Origin: Vandiemenella viatica
Lineage: Eukaryota > Arthropoda > Insecta > Orthoptera > Morabidae
Direction of reading: 5' to 3'
Assembly (NCBI GenBank): GCA_031002005.1
Contig: CM061921.1
Coordinates: forward strand, 129,068,036 to 129,132,035
DNA: 64,000 nt
Position numbers and translations under genes: made by a program. Positions 42,585 to 54,206 of the stretch are shown here, in pieces. The notes under the pieces were generated by a model. The model did no database searches. It was given only the letters and a program-made list of their open reading frames with translations, and had not been told where the DNA came from. Position 1 is the first letter of the stretch, and each line of letters begins with the position of its first letter.

Positions 42585-45500
42585 CCAGGGCACCCTCTTG
42601 CCCTTGTGGTTGGAAACGGCCCCTAAAGGTGGATGAATCAGAATGAATGATCAACGGCATGGGGGTGCAGGAGGCAAAAGGAAACCACTGCATTAAAGAC
42701 CCATAGGGTATCCCGAGGACATTTAATCCTCTCAAATTACATATCTCATGATTGCTTCCTCCTGGGTAAAATATTCCAGAGGTAAAATAGTCCCCCAATC
42801 AGATCTCTGGGTGGGGACTGCTCAGGGAGGAGTCATCAGAATGGATAGAAACGAGTCAGAGCGTAGAATGTTAGAAGTCTGAATAGGGCAGGTAGATTAG
42901 AAAACCTAAAAAGGGAAATGGAACGACTTAAGTTCGATGTTGTTGGGATTAGCGAGATTAAATGGAAGGAAGCACAGGATTTCTGGTCTGGGGAACACAG
43001 GATAATTAGCACACAAGCTGTCAATGCAGTCACTGGTGTAGGATTTGTAATGAATAAGAGAGTAGGGATACGGGTGAGTAATCATGAACAGTTTAGTGAC
43101 AGGATTGTTTTGATGAGGTTAGAAACTAAGCCCGCCCCAACCACGTTAGTACAAGTGTACATGCCAACATCACAGGAAGATGACGAAGAAATAAAGAAAA
43201 TGTACACCGGAACTGAAGAATTAATCCAATATGTGAAGGGGGAGGAAAATCTAATAATCATGAGTGACTGGAATGTGATAGTGGGAGAAGGAAAAGAGGG
43301 GAATACTGTAGGATGCTTTTTGGTCAAAGGCAAAGAAATGAGTGAGGAAGCAGGTTGCTAGAAATTTGTGAAAGATATAAGCTAGTAGTGGCGAACACAT
43401 TGTTTAAGAACCATGCAAGATGGATATACACCTGGAAACGCCCTGGGTATACAGGCAGATATCAGCTAGATTATATATTGGTCAAACAGCGATTCAGGAA
43501 TCAAGTTCTAGACTGTAAGGCGAACCCAGGAGCAGACACAGACTCTGACCATAATTTGATAGTGATGAAGTGCAGGCTGAAATTCAATCAAATAAGGAAG
43601 CAGCATAAGCAGAACACCCTGGAAGTGAATAAACTGAAATAATCTAGAAAGAGAGAAAAATTTGCAGAAATGGTAGACTTAGGTCTAAGAAGTAACTCTG
43701 AAAGGTGCTCAACCGTGAATGAATGGAATGGATTAAAGACCAAAATAATGAAAGCTGGTAAAGAAACATTGGGATTTAGGGAACAAGTTGTCCAAAAACC
43801 TTGGCTCACAGAATTTTTTTTGGAACTGATGGATCAGAGGATGAAGCAGGAAGCAGGAAGAGAGCAATACAGGCAATTTAGAAATCAAATAAACAGGAAA
43901 TGCAAAAAAGCAAAAGAAAAATAGCTACAAGTAAAGTGTGAAGAAGTAGAAAAGGAAATGGTCGTAGGTAAAGTAGATGTTGCATATAGGAAGATCAAAC
44001 AGAATTTTGGAGAAATGAAGAAATAGGTGTGAACATTAAAGGTGTCGATGGGAAACCTCTTTTAAGCTCAGACAATAGAGTTAACCGATGGAAAGAATAC
44101 ATTGAGAAACTGTAATGGAAAAGGAAGGCGATGTCAACATTGATGACATAGGAGATCCTGTTTTGAAGACAGAATTTAATAGAGCTCTGAATGACTTGAA
44201 AGAAAATAAGGCAGTTGGAATTGATGATATCCCTGCAGAACTTCTTAAATCCATAGGAGAAGAAGGAATCAAAAGATTATTCAAGCTGATATCAAAAAGT
44301 TATGAAATAGGAGAAATTCCAACTGATTTTAATAAAAAATATCATCTTCACACTTCCAAAGAAAGCACAAGCTGACAAATGTGAGAATTATTGCACCATT
44401 AATCTAACATCACATGTTTCAAAATTACTGACCAGAATAATATTCAGAAGAATGGAAAGGATAGTAGAAGACATCGTAGGTGAAGATCAGTTTGGGTTTA
44501 GGAAAAATCGTGGTACAAGGGAAGCAATTCTGGCTTTAAGATTAATACTTGACGGGCAGATCAAGAAAATCAAAGATACTTTTATGGCATTTTTTGATGT
44601 AGAAAAAGCTTTTGATAATATTAGGTGGGACAAGACGTTCAAAATTTTAAAGAAGTCAGGTCTAAAGCATTGAGATAGAAGAATATAAACTATATAAGAA
44701 TCAAGTGGCTGTAATAAAAAGAAGAGAATCATGGAGCCAAGCATCATCTAAAAATGGCATGAGACAAGGTTGTAGTCTATCCCCCATTAATATTAAACTT
44801 GTATGTAGAAGAAGCAATAAAGAAAGTAAAAGTAAAATTTCCATGTGGTATAAGTGTTCAGGGAGAAAAAATTAGTATCCTACGATTTGCTGATGACATT
44901 GTCTTGTTAGCAGAAAGGGCTGAGGATATTGAGAAGTTACTGAATGGCATGAACAAAATACTGAAGGAAGATTTTGGACTGAATGTAAATCAAAGCAAGA
45001 CAAAAGTGATGAAATATAGCAGAAATGATAGCAATACTAGTAGATTAAATATAAAAATAAGATCGTATACAATAGGAGAAGTGAATTCGGTTACCTGGGA
45101 AGTAAAATTACAACCGATGGCCAAAGCGGGAATGATGTTAAAAGCAGAATAGCACTAGCAAAAAGAGTCTTCATGAAAAAGAGAAACCTTTTAGTTTCAA
45201 ATATTGATCTAGGAATTAGAAAGAACTTTTTAAAACTCTGTGTGTGGAGCACAGCACTTTATGGTAGCGAAACATGGACTTTAGGAATACTGGAAATAAA
45301 GAAAATTGAAGCATTTGAAATGTGGTGCTACAGAAGAATGCTGAAAATTAAGTGGACAGACAAAGTAAGAAATGAACGAGTTTTGGAAATGATGTGTGAG
45401 GAAAGAAGTTTGTGGAAGAAGCTTACAGAAAGAAGAGACAGGCTGATAGGTCATATTTTGAGACATGCTGGATTAGTTAATTTGATGGTGGAGGGAACAG

Positions 45501-45665
45501 TCAAAGGTAAGGTCTGTGGAGGAAGACAGAGATTAGAATATATCAAGCAGATAATTGAGGACGTGGGTTGTAGGGGATGTGTAGAGATGAAGAGGTTAGC
45601 ACAAGATAGGAAGGGATGGAAGATAGCATCAAACCAGTCAAAAGATTGATGACAGCAAAAAAAAA
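42585..45665 (+). mobile_element. RTE LINE, second copy, 5'-truncated, 11-bp target duplication
   Basis: Direct repeats ATGTTGTTGAT at 42574-42584 and 45666-45676 flank the copy. It starts at the point equivalent to 22660 of the first copy, so it lacks about 180 bp of the 5' end. It finishes with the same gacagcaaaaaaa tail. Confidence 0.95.
42836..45649 (+). pseudogene. RTE endonuclease-RT ORF, multiply broken
   Basis: Frames 42918-43361, 43355-43642, 43670-43924, 44115-44375, 44452-44673, 44799-45152 and 45173-45649 reproduce, in order, the endonuclease (SEIKWKEAQ, SDHNLIV), the linker, RT (FGFRKNRGT, FFDVEKAFDN, LRFADDIVLL) and the C-terminus (ETWTL, GHILRH). Stops and frameshifts separate them, and about 30-60 bp around 44100 are deleted relative to the copy at 22819-25779. 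Here the position of the other copy's premature stop is intact (QVYMPTSQ). This gives an independent check of the ancestral frame. Confidence 0.92.
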
Positions 45666-45676
45666 ATGTTGTTGAT

Positions 45677-47059
45677 TCATCATGTATTTCACAATAAACT
45701 TTAATAAATAAAGTACAATAATTTAAAGGTCAGAAAAAAATATTTGAGGCTTTTCTGATCCACGTGGACAAAGTTACAAGAAAAGCTAGTTACTAGTAAA
45801 ATAATAAAACAAGTATTCAGTGAAGAAATGTATTAGTCACACTATTATGTTAACATTAGCTGACTAATACAATCATGCACACAGCCTAGATACAACTGGA
45901 TCTCTTTCACTCTCTCTTTTCTTTTTGCTGGCATTAACAGCTATGTGTCCTGAAGGTGATCTGGGCTATAGCAAAGTGTATGATAAATGTTGTCTTCCAC
46001 AAGTTATCTTTGTGGCAATGTTCCCTTTGCTATTCTTCATATGAAATGTGTATCTATGAGACAGAAACTATGGATCATCTTACTACTCATCAAGGTGTTA
46101 ATGGGCTGCAGTCAAAAAACCATAGTTTTGATGGCCAATCTGACACTGCTCATACATCATAAATTGTAGGTAAATACAATTACAAGCAACTCGCCTTATT
46201 CCAAAGGAATTTTTCAGACATTTCCTGTAATTTAAATGTATACAAGAACGGTGATTCTTTCCATCATAAACCTCTTACAAACAAAATAAAACATATTGAT
46301 TGAATAACATTTATACATGATATGATTACTTTTATTAATATTACTTAAATATTCCCTCTTTGATCCTTTATAATAAAATCTGAGAACAAAAGATTATTCC
46401 ATGTCAGTATAGTTCTTCTCCTTAGTTAAAATATATCATGAGTTTTAAAATGGGGGGAAAATGTAATATTTCCTCCTGTAAATGCTGTGCAGAGAATATT
46501 ACATAAAATAAGGATAGTACTAAGTATAACATAATTTCATTAGTGGTAATATGACATTTTATACTAATTCAGGTTCTTAAATGAGCCTGTCAGCTGAATC
46601 AGTTGTCTCATTTTAAGGCTTTGATATTTCAAAGCATCAGAACCCAAATATCAGTCAGTCGAGTCAGTTGGATTTTGTAAGTGTGAAGATTCAAATCTCC
46701 AGAGAAAATATGGTGAAGATTGTCTACTGGGAAATTCCCAGTTCTCGCTCATGATGACAAATTCAGAGCCCTGGGCTCTTAGTCAAACTCTCATGAACTG
46801 CCACGATAGTTTTCAACTTCCGGCTTGGTTCAATGCATAAAAAGAACGTATATTTTGGAATAATGTAATACATACAAGACAGAGAGAAAAAATGACTATC
46901 TTTTCATCCCACATTATTAAAGAACAAAGCTTTAAAAAATTAACTACACCAATGGGGTTTGAGTCAAACAAGCTCCATGTAAGAATAAGAATAGTGCAGC
47001 AGGAGGCAGAAGAACAAATGAGTTATCTTTAAACATAAAAGCAAGAAAAATTAATAACA
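45677..47059. other. No gene recognised
   Basis: AT-rich. The frames at 45956-46169 are short and unrecognised. Confidence 0.4.
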
Positions 47060-47285
47060 AATTTAACCAAATAGTTGAATAATGCCATAGTCTGACAGTA
47101 CTTGATTTAGGTTTGAATCCCCGTCCAGCCATCCAGATTTGGGTTATCCATGGTTTCCCTAAATCACTCCAAGCCGGGATGGTTTCTTTAAAAATGCCAT
47201 GGCTGAATTTCTTTCTGTTTCATGCACCCAGTCCCTCCCACCTCTAATGACCTCGATGAGGCATAAGGTCATAAGCAAAATAGTA
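47060..47285 (+). repeat. tRNA-derived SINE (second copy)
   Basis: Box-B-like ggtttgaatccccg (about 47108-47122) leads into cagccatccagatttgggtt, ccatggtttccc, and ccatggctgaattt, matching the body at 9960-10060 in the same orientation. The head is more degraded than in the copy at 9893. Confidence 0.6.
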
Positions 47286-48760
47286 CTCGAGTAAAACTTA
47301 AAAAGTATAAATTACAAAGCTGGAAATTATAATAAATTCTATACACTATAAATTACAAGGAAAGGGAAAATGACTCCTCATTAACTAAAGTTGAAAGCTG
47401 CGACAAATGAAAAGCACAATATTTTGGTTTTACACCTTATTAATGCTTTAGGAAACTAGTCGTGTGGTTCTGGAGGTGTGCACACACAGAAGTTTAACAC
47501 AAGACTGAGTGCATTATCGATATATCGGGAGAAACTGAGATGTTATATATAAATAAGTATATCGCAGATGGTGATAGAATTAGTAATATAAAAAAATATT
47601 ACGGAATGTTAAAACAAAAATAGACAAATTTTGAAAAAAAATGTAATTAGTTAATAATAATGAAAGTACTAATAACAATAATAATGAGTGATGGATCTAA
47701 AAAAAAAAAAGGAATTTTATTGGTGGTTGAGGCCAGGTGGGTGTCTCGTATCTAGGATATTTTGGTATGCAAGTTCCCATCTCCGAAGTTCTGAAGCGGT
47801 GGTGGTTTTGGGGACAACTCTGATTGCTCTCACCGTGAAACATTCATTGTAAGAACTGTGGTGGTTAGCATGTTCTGGTATTGGAAGATATAAATTGCAG
47901 GTAGCAACTCTACGTCAGAGTGAATGGCCACAGGCAAACAGTCCACACCCGCAATTTATATCTTCATTTATATGCCAAATTTTGTAATTAAAAACATTTG
48001 GTATGCTCATTTGAAGAAATGACGGTACCACAGACATATCACTATCGGCCAGCTCAGTCATTAAATTATGTGGCCTCTTAAAGCCACGAGTTCAGGTAGA
48101 GTATACCCTTCAACACATATTCAGGACATTGAAATCCGTTTTTAAAATGTCTGATAGTCTCCTTTCTGGGCTTTAAAAGGTTTACAGTTGCTTTGGATTA
48201 AGGTTGAATAAGAAATGATTTGAAAAATATTAAACTTCTGTATTATGATTTGAGTTTGAATAGGTAACAAATTGTTATGCATTATAAGAAAATTTAACAT
48301 AACATTAAACATTATGTACTTGCATTAAAATGATCTTCACAATGTAAACAACTGGTTGTAAAGTCTTTACGTCTTCTCATAGCCACACTTTTTTCTTACA
48401 TTTGCATTTTGTGCGATGTAAAAATACTATTTACCAAGTGCATTTCTTATCGTATTTTTGAACATAGGTACAATACAGTATTTATAAAATTGTTTTCGAC
48501 CTCCTTCCATATCGAAATTAGCTGTAAAACATTAAACTTTTGAGATATAACACTCCACAATATACAGTACATCAATGTAGTAGTGTACACGATTTCAGGG
48601 TGCAGCGCGCCAAACTGGAGGCATTTAAATTGCCGCAACTGGATCGCAGTTTTAAAATATTTTTTTAAATGTTAAATTTTAATATTTTCATCAATATTAT
48701 ATTTTTTTGTGGTTATATAACAGAGTAAATAATCAATTTAAAATATAAAAATAATACATG
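47286..48760. other. No gene recognised
   Basis: AT-rich. At 47725-47960 lies a more complex ~235-bp segment; its minus-strand translation (ANHHSSYNECFTVRAIRVV...) looks protein-like but I cannot assign it. It may be an old transposon or LINE piece. Confidence 0.35.
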
Positions 48761-48764
48761 CATA

Positions 48765-48960
48765 CACCCTATTATCTTTCCAGTTCCTGCTTTCTCCCCT
48801 CCCATATAATTATTTCATCAGCATTTGCTGTCACCTTCAGCTCTGCTGCATCTCTGTATCCCTGGACTTCTGCAGTAACTGCATCTAATACCACATACCA
48901 GGACAGGAGACAATACACTTCCTTGTCTGACTCCCCGATCCATGTGGAACAAAGAAGTTT
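48765..48960 (-). pseudogene. LINE reverse-transcriptase fragment
   Basis: The minus strand gives MDRGVRQGSVLSPVL (RT motif) and, one frameshift later, LDAVTAEVQ...LKVTANADEIIIWEG. In the latter, the Y-A-D-D catalytic box appears as N-A-D-E. A short fossil of a LINE family distinct from the RTE copies. Confidence 0.65.
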
Positions 48961-49055
48961 GAATGTTGCACACTAGAAGGAGCAATGGCGCTGTTGTTCC
49001 TTCGCAAACTGAATGATGCGCCTGCCGCCATTTTTATTTACATGTGTTTTCTAAA

Positions 49056-49480
49056 ATGGTTAAGTCTTGTGCTGCATACAATTGCACCAACAATGTTACA
49101 AGAGGCACCAATTTATCGCTTCACAAATAACTATACATTTAAATAAGTTCCGAATATTCTACTATCTTATCCCCTAGATGTGATCTGACAGTGTTGATCA
49201 CATGTTTAATATTTTCTTTCGATGTGGATTTCTGCTCCGAGATTAGAATAAATTGAGGGAGTGGTTGGCTAAAATATGCCGGTATAGTTTTACTCCCTCG
49301 GAACACAGAGTTATATGTTCCCAACACTTAGAGAGAGAATGTGAAAAATGGAAATTACAAGATACTGAAACCTTCTGCGCTACCAACAATTTTCTGCTGT
49401 ACAGACAATATATCGAAGGTAAGGACTATAAGCTTTGCAATAATGCATATACAAAATACTGTAAGATTATCGTAAGATTA
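49056..49480 (+). pseudogene. THAP-domain coding relic, interrupted
   Basis: 49056-49127 reads MVKSCAAYNCTNNVTRGTNL then SLHK, the start of a THAP zinc finger with the first two zinc cysteines (C-x4-C). After about 120 bp of unrelated sequence, 49253 onward reads REWLAKICRYSFTPSEHRVI then CSQHLERECEKW, which supplies the second pair (C-x2-H). The order M-x-K-S-C-x-x-x-x-C-T-N...L-R-x-E/Q-W-L...C-S-x-H is characteristic of THAP domains, found in host DNA-binding proteins and in P-element transposases. The interruption does not have normal GT/AG splice borders. The frame after it runs to 49615 without a recognisable domain. It may be a retired gene or a transposon piece. Confidence 0.6.
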
Positions 49481-49615
49481 TCATCATCTAACATTTATTA
49501 TTTCAGCTGCTCCACTAGTACTACACTATTTGTGAACAAATATTTAAGGAAATTGTTCCTTCTTTTCTACATTACTAACATGCTATATAAAATGTACATT
49601 ATCAGCAGTATGTAA

Positions 49616-50919
49616 TATTTTCGGAAGACTGTTTCTCAACCTCCTCCAAAGGAAAGAAATGTGCAAGTTCTTTCTAAAAATGTTTATAAGTCAGAAAACA
49701 AGACTACGCATGTTACAAAAAATACATAGTCAAAAGCAGAATATATCAATCAGACAGAACTTATACAAAACTGTGCTGTTTTATAATCAATAAAAGAAAT
49801 AAAAAAAGTTAATTTCTTGTATTTACTTTCCTTATATTCTCATCTGAATGATATAATTGTTATTGATTTTGAAATTTTACTCTCCAGATGTTGAATTGAT
49901 GATAGTATAAAATTAATGCAGACATTGGCATCTTGCCAACTAAACTGGTGGTAGTCTCTGGTCTGTACAAACATTGAAGGAAAAAAGGTAAAGTGGCTTT
50001 AACGTAAAAGGTTATAATTTCAAACCAGGGGTGTACTTGCATTCAAGTAATATGTAATGTGAAATGTGAAAAATGTATAAAATATCTTGTTGGCTTTGGC
50101 CAGACGTGGTAAAATTAGATTAACAAGGAATGAATCATGCTAAGATTTCCTAATGCGACATGCTAAACTGTTAAGTCATTAGAAGGGAAAGATCTTAGTA
50201 TACAAGTAACAAAAGAGAAAAATGTTCACAGTAAAAAAGGCAAACTCCTTCATCTTCGGTTGCCTTCATACTGAACTGCTGGATCAGATTCTTCATTTCC
50301 ATGTGATGAATGTCAAATTCTGTCTTTGAATGTAAAACTGAACAGAAAATGGTTGCTCATCTTCAGACGAAAACTAAGTTTGGGTTTAGACCTCTTAAAT
50401 TTGTGTACCGATACTTCATCAGTTTTCCTTCAGGATATTTATAAATGGGTTACTATTATTGAAAAGTTAACATCTTTCCAGATCAGTTAAATTAGCCTGC
50501 TTGAATAGGGAGAAAAAACTTAACATTGCTTAGTGTATGAAACAAGTCCAAAAGTTAATATAGTCAGTGGAAATTCTATAATTAGCTTGTGGTTAACGTT
50601 GTTCAGTCTTCTTTGGGCAAGTGAATACCCTTAACAGTATAAAAATTTACATTCTGCAGTGGCTTGTTATACGACTGTACAATGATTCAAAAGTTTCCGA
50701 GATTGTTTTCCCCTAAAATGGCGCAGCCAACCGTCTTCAGTTAGCTACAAACTCTGGTCGCCTTTCACACGCGATAGGAGGGGCCCCTGTGTTGAACCAA
50801 TCTGAATGTCTATTATCTATGCGCACACAATTCTCATGCTTCTCATAAATGCTCATTAGTTCCCCGATTCCTTCATCTGTACCTCATTAAAAAACACTTA
50901 ACTATATGTTTTCCCTTAG
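49616..50919. other. No gene recognised
   Basis: AT-rich; only short frames. No repeat junctions detected. Confidence 0.4.
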
Positions 50920-51760
50920 TATTTTATCACAGGACTTTTTTGTGTCAATAAAAGCTATTGTCTCTTTGCCATATTCCCACCTTTTCTCTACAGTTTGTTA
51001 AAGTATAAAAATTGTATCTACTGCTGATCTTACGTGCCTGAAACCAACCAGTTCTTCTCTACCTGTTTCCTCTAGTTTTTCTTTGATTTTAAGTAGAATA
51101 ATTTTTTCATATTTTTTGAGGCCATTGTTAAGCAAGTTTAGTTCTCACATTTTTATTTACTCCTTTCATGTATAGGCTCTATGATTCCCTTCCTCCAGTC
51201 CTCTGGTAATTCCCCCCCCCCCCCCCCCAGACTCTCGCTATAACTCTATACAACCATTGCATTTCCATTGCTCCTGCTGCTTTTACCAATTCTGCTGCCA
51301 ATTCATCTATTCCTGGTGATTTCACAGTTGGTATTTCTTTCACTGCCAATTCTAGCTCCAGCATTCTAAATTCTTCAATGTCCCTTCAATACTTCTTCCT
51401 CTTTCCATTGCACTTCACCTGGTTTGTCCAGTACTTTGGCCAGCATATTGCTAGGTTTTGTTTCTTACCATGCCATACATTATTTTTTTATTTCCTTTGT
51501 AGCTTGCCTTCAATTTCTTCTGATTTCTCTGAGGATTGTACCTTTGCTAGTTTCATCATTTTTTTCTGAGGCTTTTGCTAATCTTTCCTTTCTAGCCATT
51601 TTTCTCTTCTGTTCCGTCTTTCTCCATACACTGTTCTTTTTACAGCTTCTGCAATACGCTCATTCCACCATTGGGTTTCCACCTCCTTACTCCTATCTGA
51701 TGTTCTTCCAGACATCCTTTCTGCTGCCTTTAATTTTGTTGCTCAGTTAACAAATAAAAT
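50920..51760 (-). pseudogene. LINE fragment (linker and early RT), family different from the RTE copies
   Basis: Minus-strand segments read, from high to low coordinates: AERMSGRTSDRSKEVETQWW, NERIAEAVK...REKWLERK (linker), VKEIPTVKSPGIDELAAELV (RT motif K-S/A-P-G-x-D-x-x-x-A-E-L), and MQWLYRVIARVWG. After breaks come VGFRHVRSAVDTIFIL and KRWEYGKETIAFIDTKK near 50935-51045. A 17-C run (51212-51228) falls in the ORF right after the VIARVW motif. It is a degraded copy lacking endonuclease, FADD box and 3' end. Confidence 0.7.
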
Positions 51761-52264
51761 AATTGGATACGAGTTACTGAGCGAGATAACTTCAAGCAAT
51801 GGTACACTGGAGAGAGTTGCTACTGACCCCACTGAATCTGATATTTATGTCAGTTGTAAAGCTAAGTGGCATAGGTTGTAAGATACAAGAAAAGGAAAAA
51901 TGCAACTGCATTTGTTTATTTATGCGTAGCTGTACCTCCAAGTAAGGAGAATATCTCCACAATATGTCTGACAACTTTTGAAAATTCAAGTTATTCATGT
52001 CTTGTCCTCTCTAGTATAACTAAGGATGCATACAGAAACATTGTGTTACAAGTTTTCATCTTTTTTGTGTTCATCAATCCCAGCTGTGTTCACTATAATA
52101 AAAGTTGGGTATACTTTCCATATCCTTTTAAAACCCAAAAGATTATACAAGTACAACATTTTTTAAGTCTTGGCAGTTTTGTGTATATAATAAAGAATGA
52201 TAACACTTGCAGATACTTCATGTATTGAATTAATCAATATCCTGTTGATTTTGTTATTTTGTCT
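51761..52264. other. No gene recognised
   Basis: AT-rich flank between two LINE fragments; short frames only. Confidence 0.4.
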
Positions 52265-52595
52265 TTTCTCATGGCATTCAGTCTTTTGACTGATTTGATG
52301 CAATCCTCCATCACTTGCTATCTTGCACTAACCTCTTCATCTCAACATACCCCTTACAACCCACACCTTCCATTATCTGCTTTACATATTCTAATCCTTC
52401 TCTACCTCTACAATTCTTTTCTTCAATTGTTCCCTCCACTAATAAATTAACCAATCCCACAATGTTTCAAAATGCGACCCATCATACCTTCTCTTCTTTC
52501 CGTAAGACTCTTCCACTATCTTCTCTCCTCACCAATCACCTCCAAAACTCATTAGTTACATACTTTATCTGTCTACTTAATTTTTAGCATCCTTA
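52265..52595 (-). pseudogene. RTE LINE, 3'-terminal part (split copy)
   Basis: The minus strand matches the end of the RTE ORF (counterpart of 25470-25780): the stretch equivalent to SNQSKD and GCRGYVEMKRLAQDR is recognisable. Similarity stops at the Harbinger insertion at 52596 and resumes at 54207. Confidence 0.85.
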
Positions 52596-52675
52596 AGGTA
52601 AGCGCTCACTAAGGCGGGCTGCATCGCATCGCAGCAATGCGCCTGCAATCGCTTACACTGGTAATGCACACCACA

Positions 52676-52757
52676 GTCGGGCCGAGTCGGGCCGAGTTGG
52701 GGCGGGGCGGGCCGAGTTGGGGCGGGGCGGGCCGAGTCGGGGCAGGGCGGGCCGAGT
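52676..52757 (+). repeat. GC-rich minisatellite inside the Harbinger element
   Basis: The unit cgggccgagttggggcgggg (about 22 bp) is repeated three to four times with g/t and g/a changes. It sits just inside the left terminus. Confidence 0.75.
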
Positions 52758-53439
52758 CAATTTGTCGGATCGCTTCCCTCGGCGTATTTTTCCGCCTGTG
52801 CGCCCTGATGCGCTCAGTCGCGACCAGGTTTGCGATAGGAACTCCAACAGAACTGACTGACTTTAGTAACTTGTATGTTCATATTTCTGTGAATTAACTG
52901 CATTACTTCAACAAAACTGGCTGCAAATTTACACGCAGGATGGTGGATCATTTTTGAAAAAAATATAAGTAATTACAATCTCAAAATTTAATTACTTTAT
53001 GAACTTCAATAAAGACGAAAAAATTATAGAATTTCTAACACGTGCTCATTTGTTCTTTGCTTGTATGTTTTAACTTAAACCATTCAAACGTAATGGATAA
53101 AGAGCACTGCATCTCATTAGTAATGACTTTCAAAGAGTTTTATGATTTACAAGTCGCAAAATATAATAACAAAAAAAATATTAGGGAGGAAACAGGAAAC
53201 TAGTTAATACAACCAGGTACAATGTCATGTTTCGTATTTTATCTTTTGTTTATTTTACGTGTGTATTATAATTTTCTATCACTTTCTTTGAATCCCGCTT
53301 GTAAAGTTTCGTGTTACCAATTAACATAATTGTTTAAAAATATTTTGTGAAATTATTCCAAATCTAAATCTGATGAACCTGTGTAAGTCAAATATTGAAA
53401 TTTCTTTGTTGCATTATCGTTCTTACCTTCTGCAACCCA

Positions 53440-53890
53440 ATTCAGATATCGTTAATCAAAAGGTTATGAGTGCAGCATGTGGCTAGCATTACTTTATTTA
53501 TCTTATTAGCTAACACTGACATTCTTCTTTCATAGATTTTAAACCTTCTACCTATAACACCAAAGCAGTTATCAATCACCCTCCATAGTTTATTGAGCCT
53601 GTAATTGAAAGTCTGTTTCTCCTCATTTCATTTTATCTGATATTCTGGAATAGGTCTCATCTCGAAAGGGAAAAAGCTTCATCCACTACTATTACACACT
53701 GCATTTTATCTCAGTTGTCAACATGCAAATTCAGTTTTCCTTCAGCCACTGCCTCACCTAAATTGTTGTGGCTAAATGTTTTGTAAACTTAATTTTTTTC
53801 CCAATCCTCCAATGACCAAAATACCAAAACGGTATTCAGCAACTGCAAGGGCTAATACAACCACGAAAAACATTCATTTTTCTGCATTAA
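53440..53890 (-). pseudogene. Harbinger transposase (HARBI1-type nuclease) remnant
   Basis: The minus strand reads VVVDEAFPL (catalytic-D motif, about 53665-53690). Then, in one unbroken frame from about 53610 down to 53445, come FNYRLNKLWRVIDNCFGVIG, RRFKIYERRMSVLANK and KVMLATCCTHNLLIND. This is the F-N-Y-R-L-S...R-x-V-E-N-A-F-G-I/V-L...C-x-L-H-N layout of PIF/Harbinger nucleases; the catalytic E of V-E-N is D here. The N-terminal half is missing or unrecognisable, and frames change before 53640. Confidence 0.75.
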
Positions 53891-54206
53891 AAATAAAGAG
53901 AACCGCGATTCAGTAGAACTGTAATAACATGTTTGCTATCTAATGTGCCTAAGAAATGCGGAAATTTCCTTTTTAAATTAAACCCATTGCCTTTTCTGCT
54001 TAATTTTCTTCTTCTTCTTCAATGAATACATAAAAATAAGAGCCCTTTGTCTGATGTGTCCATTTGCAGTTCAGAAGCGGCTGAATAATCGTCAAGAACC
54101 AAAGGCGGTGACAATAAAAGAAATGCGACTCACTGTGTACAGATGTGCGTTGCAGCATTTTCGCTCAATGCGATGCAATGTGGCCCGCTGTAGTGTGCGC
54201 ATACCT

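Larger units (their letters stand above)
52596..54206 (-). mobile_element. PIF/Harbinger transposon inserted in an RTE LINE
   Basis: The ends are inverted repeats: AGGTAAGCGCTCACTA on the left, AGGTATGCGCACACTA read inward on the right, followed by GCGGGC on both sides and looser pairing for about 40 bp. The flanking triplets are TTA (52593-52595) and GTA (54207-54209), a TWA-type duplication with one change. The element lies exactly where the minus-strand RTE copy is broken. It contains Harbinger transposase remnants. Confidence 0.85.
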
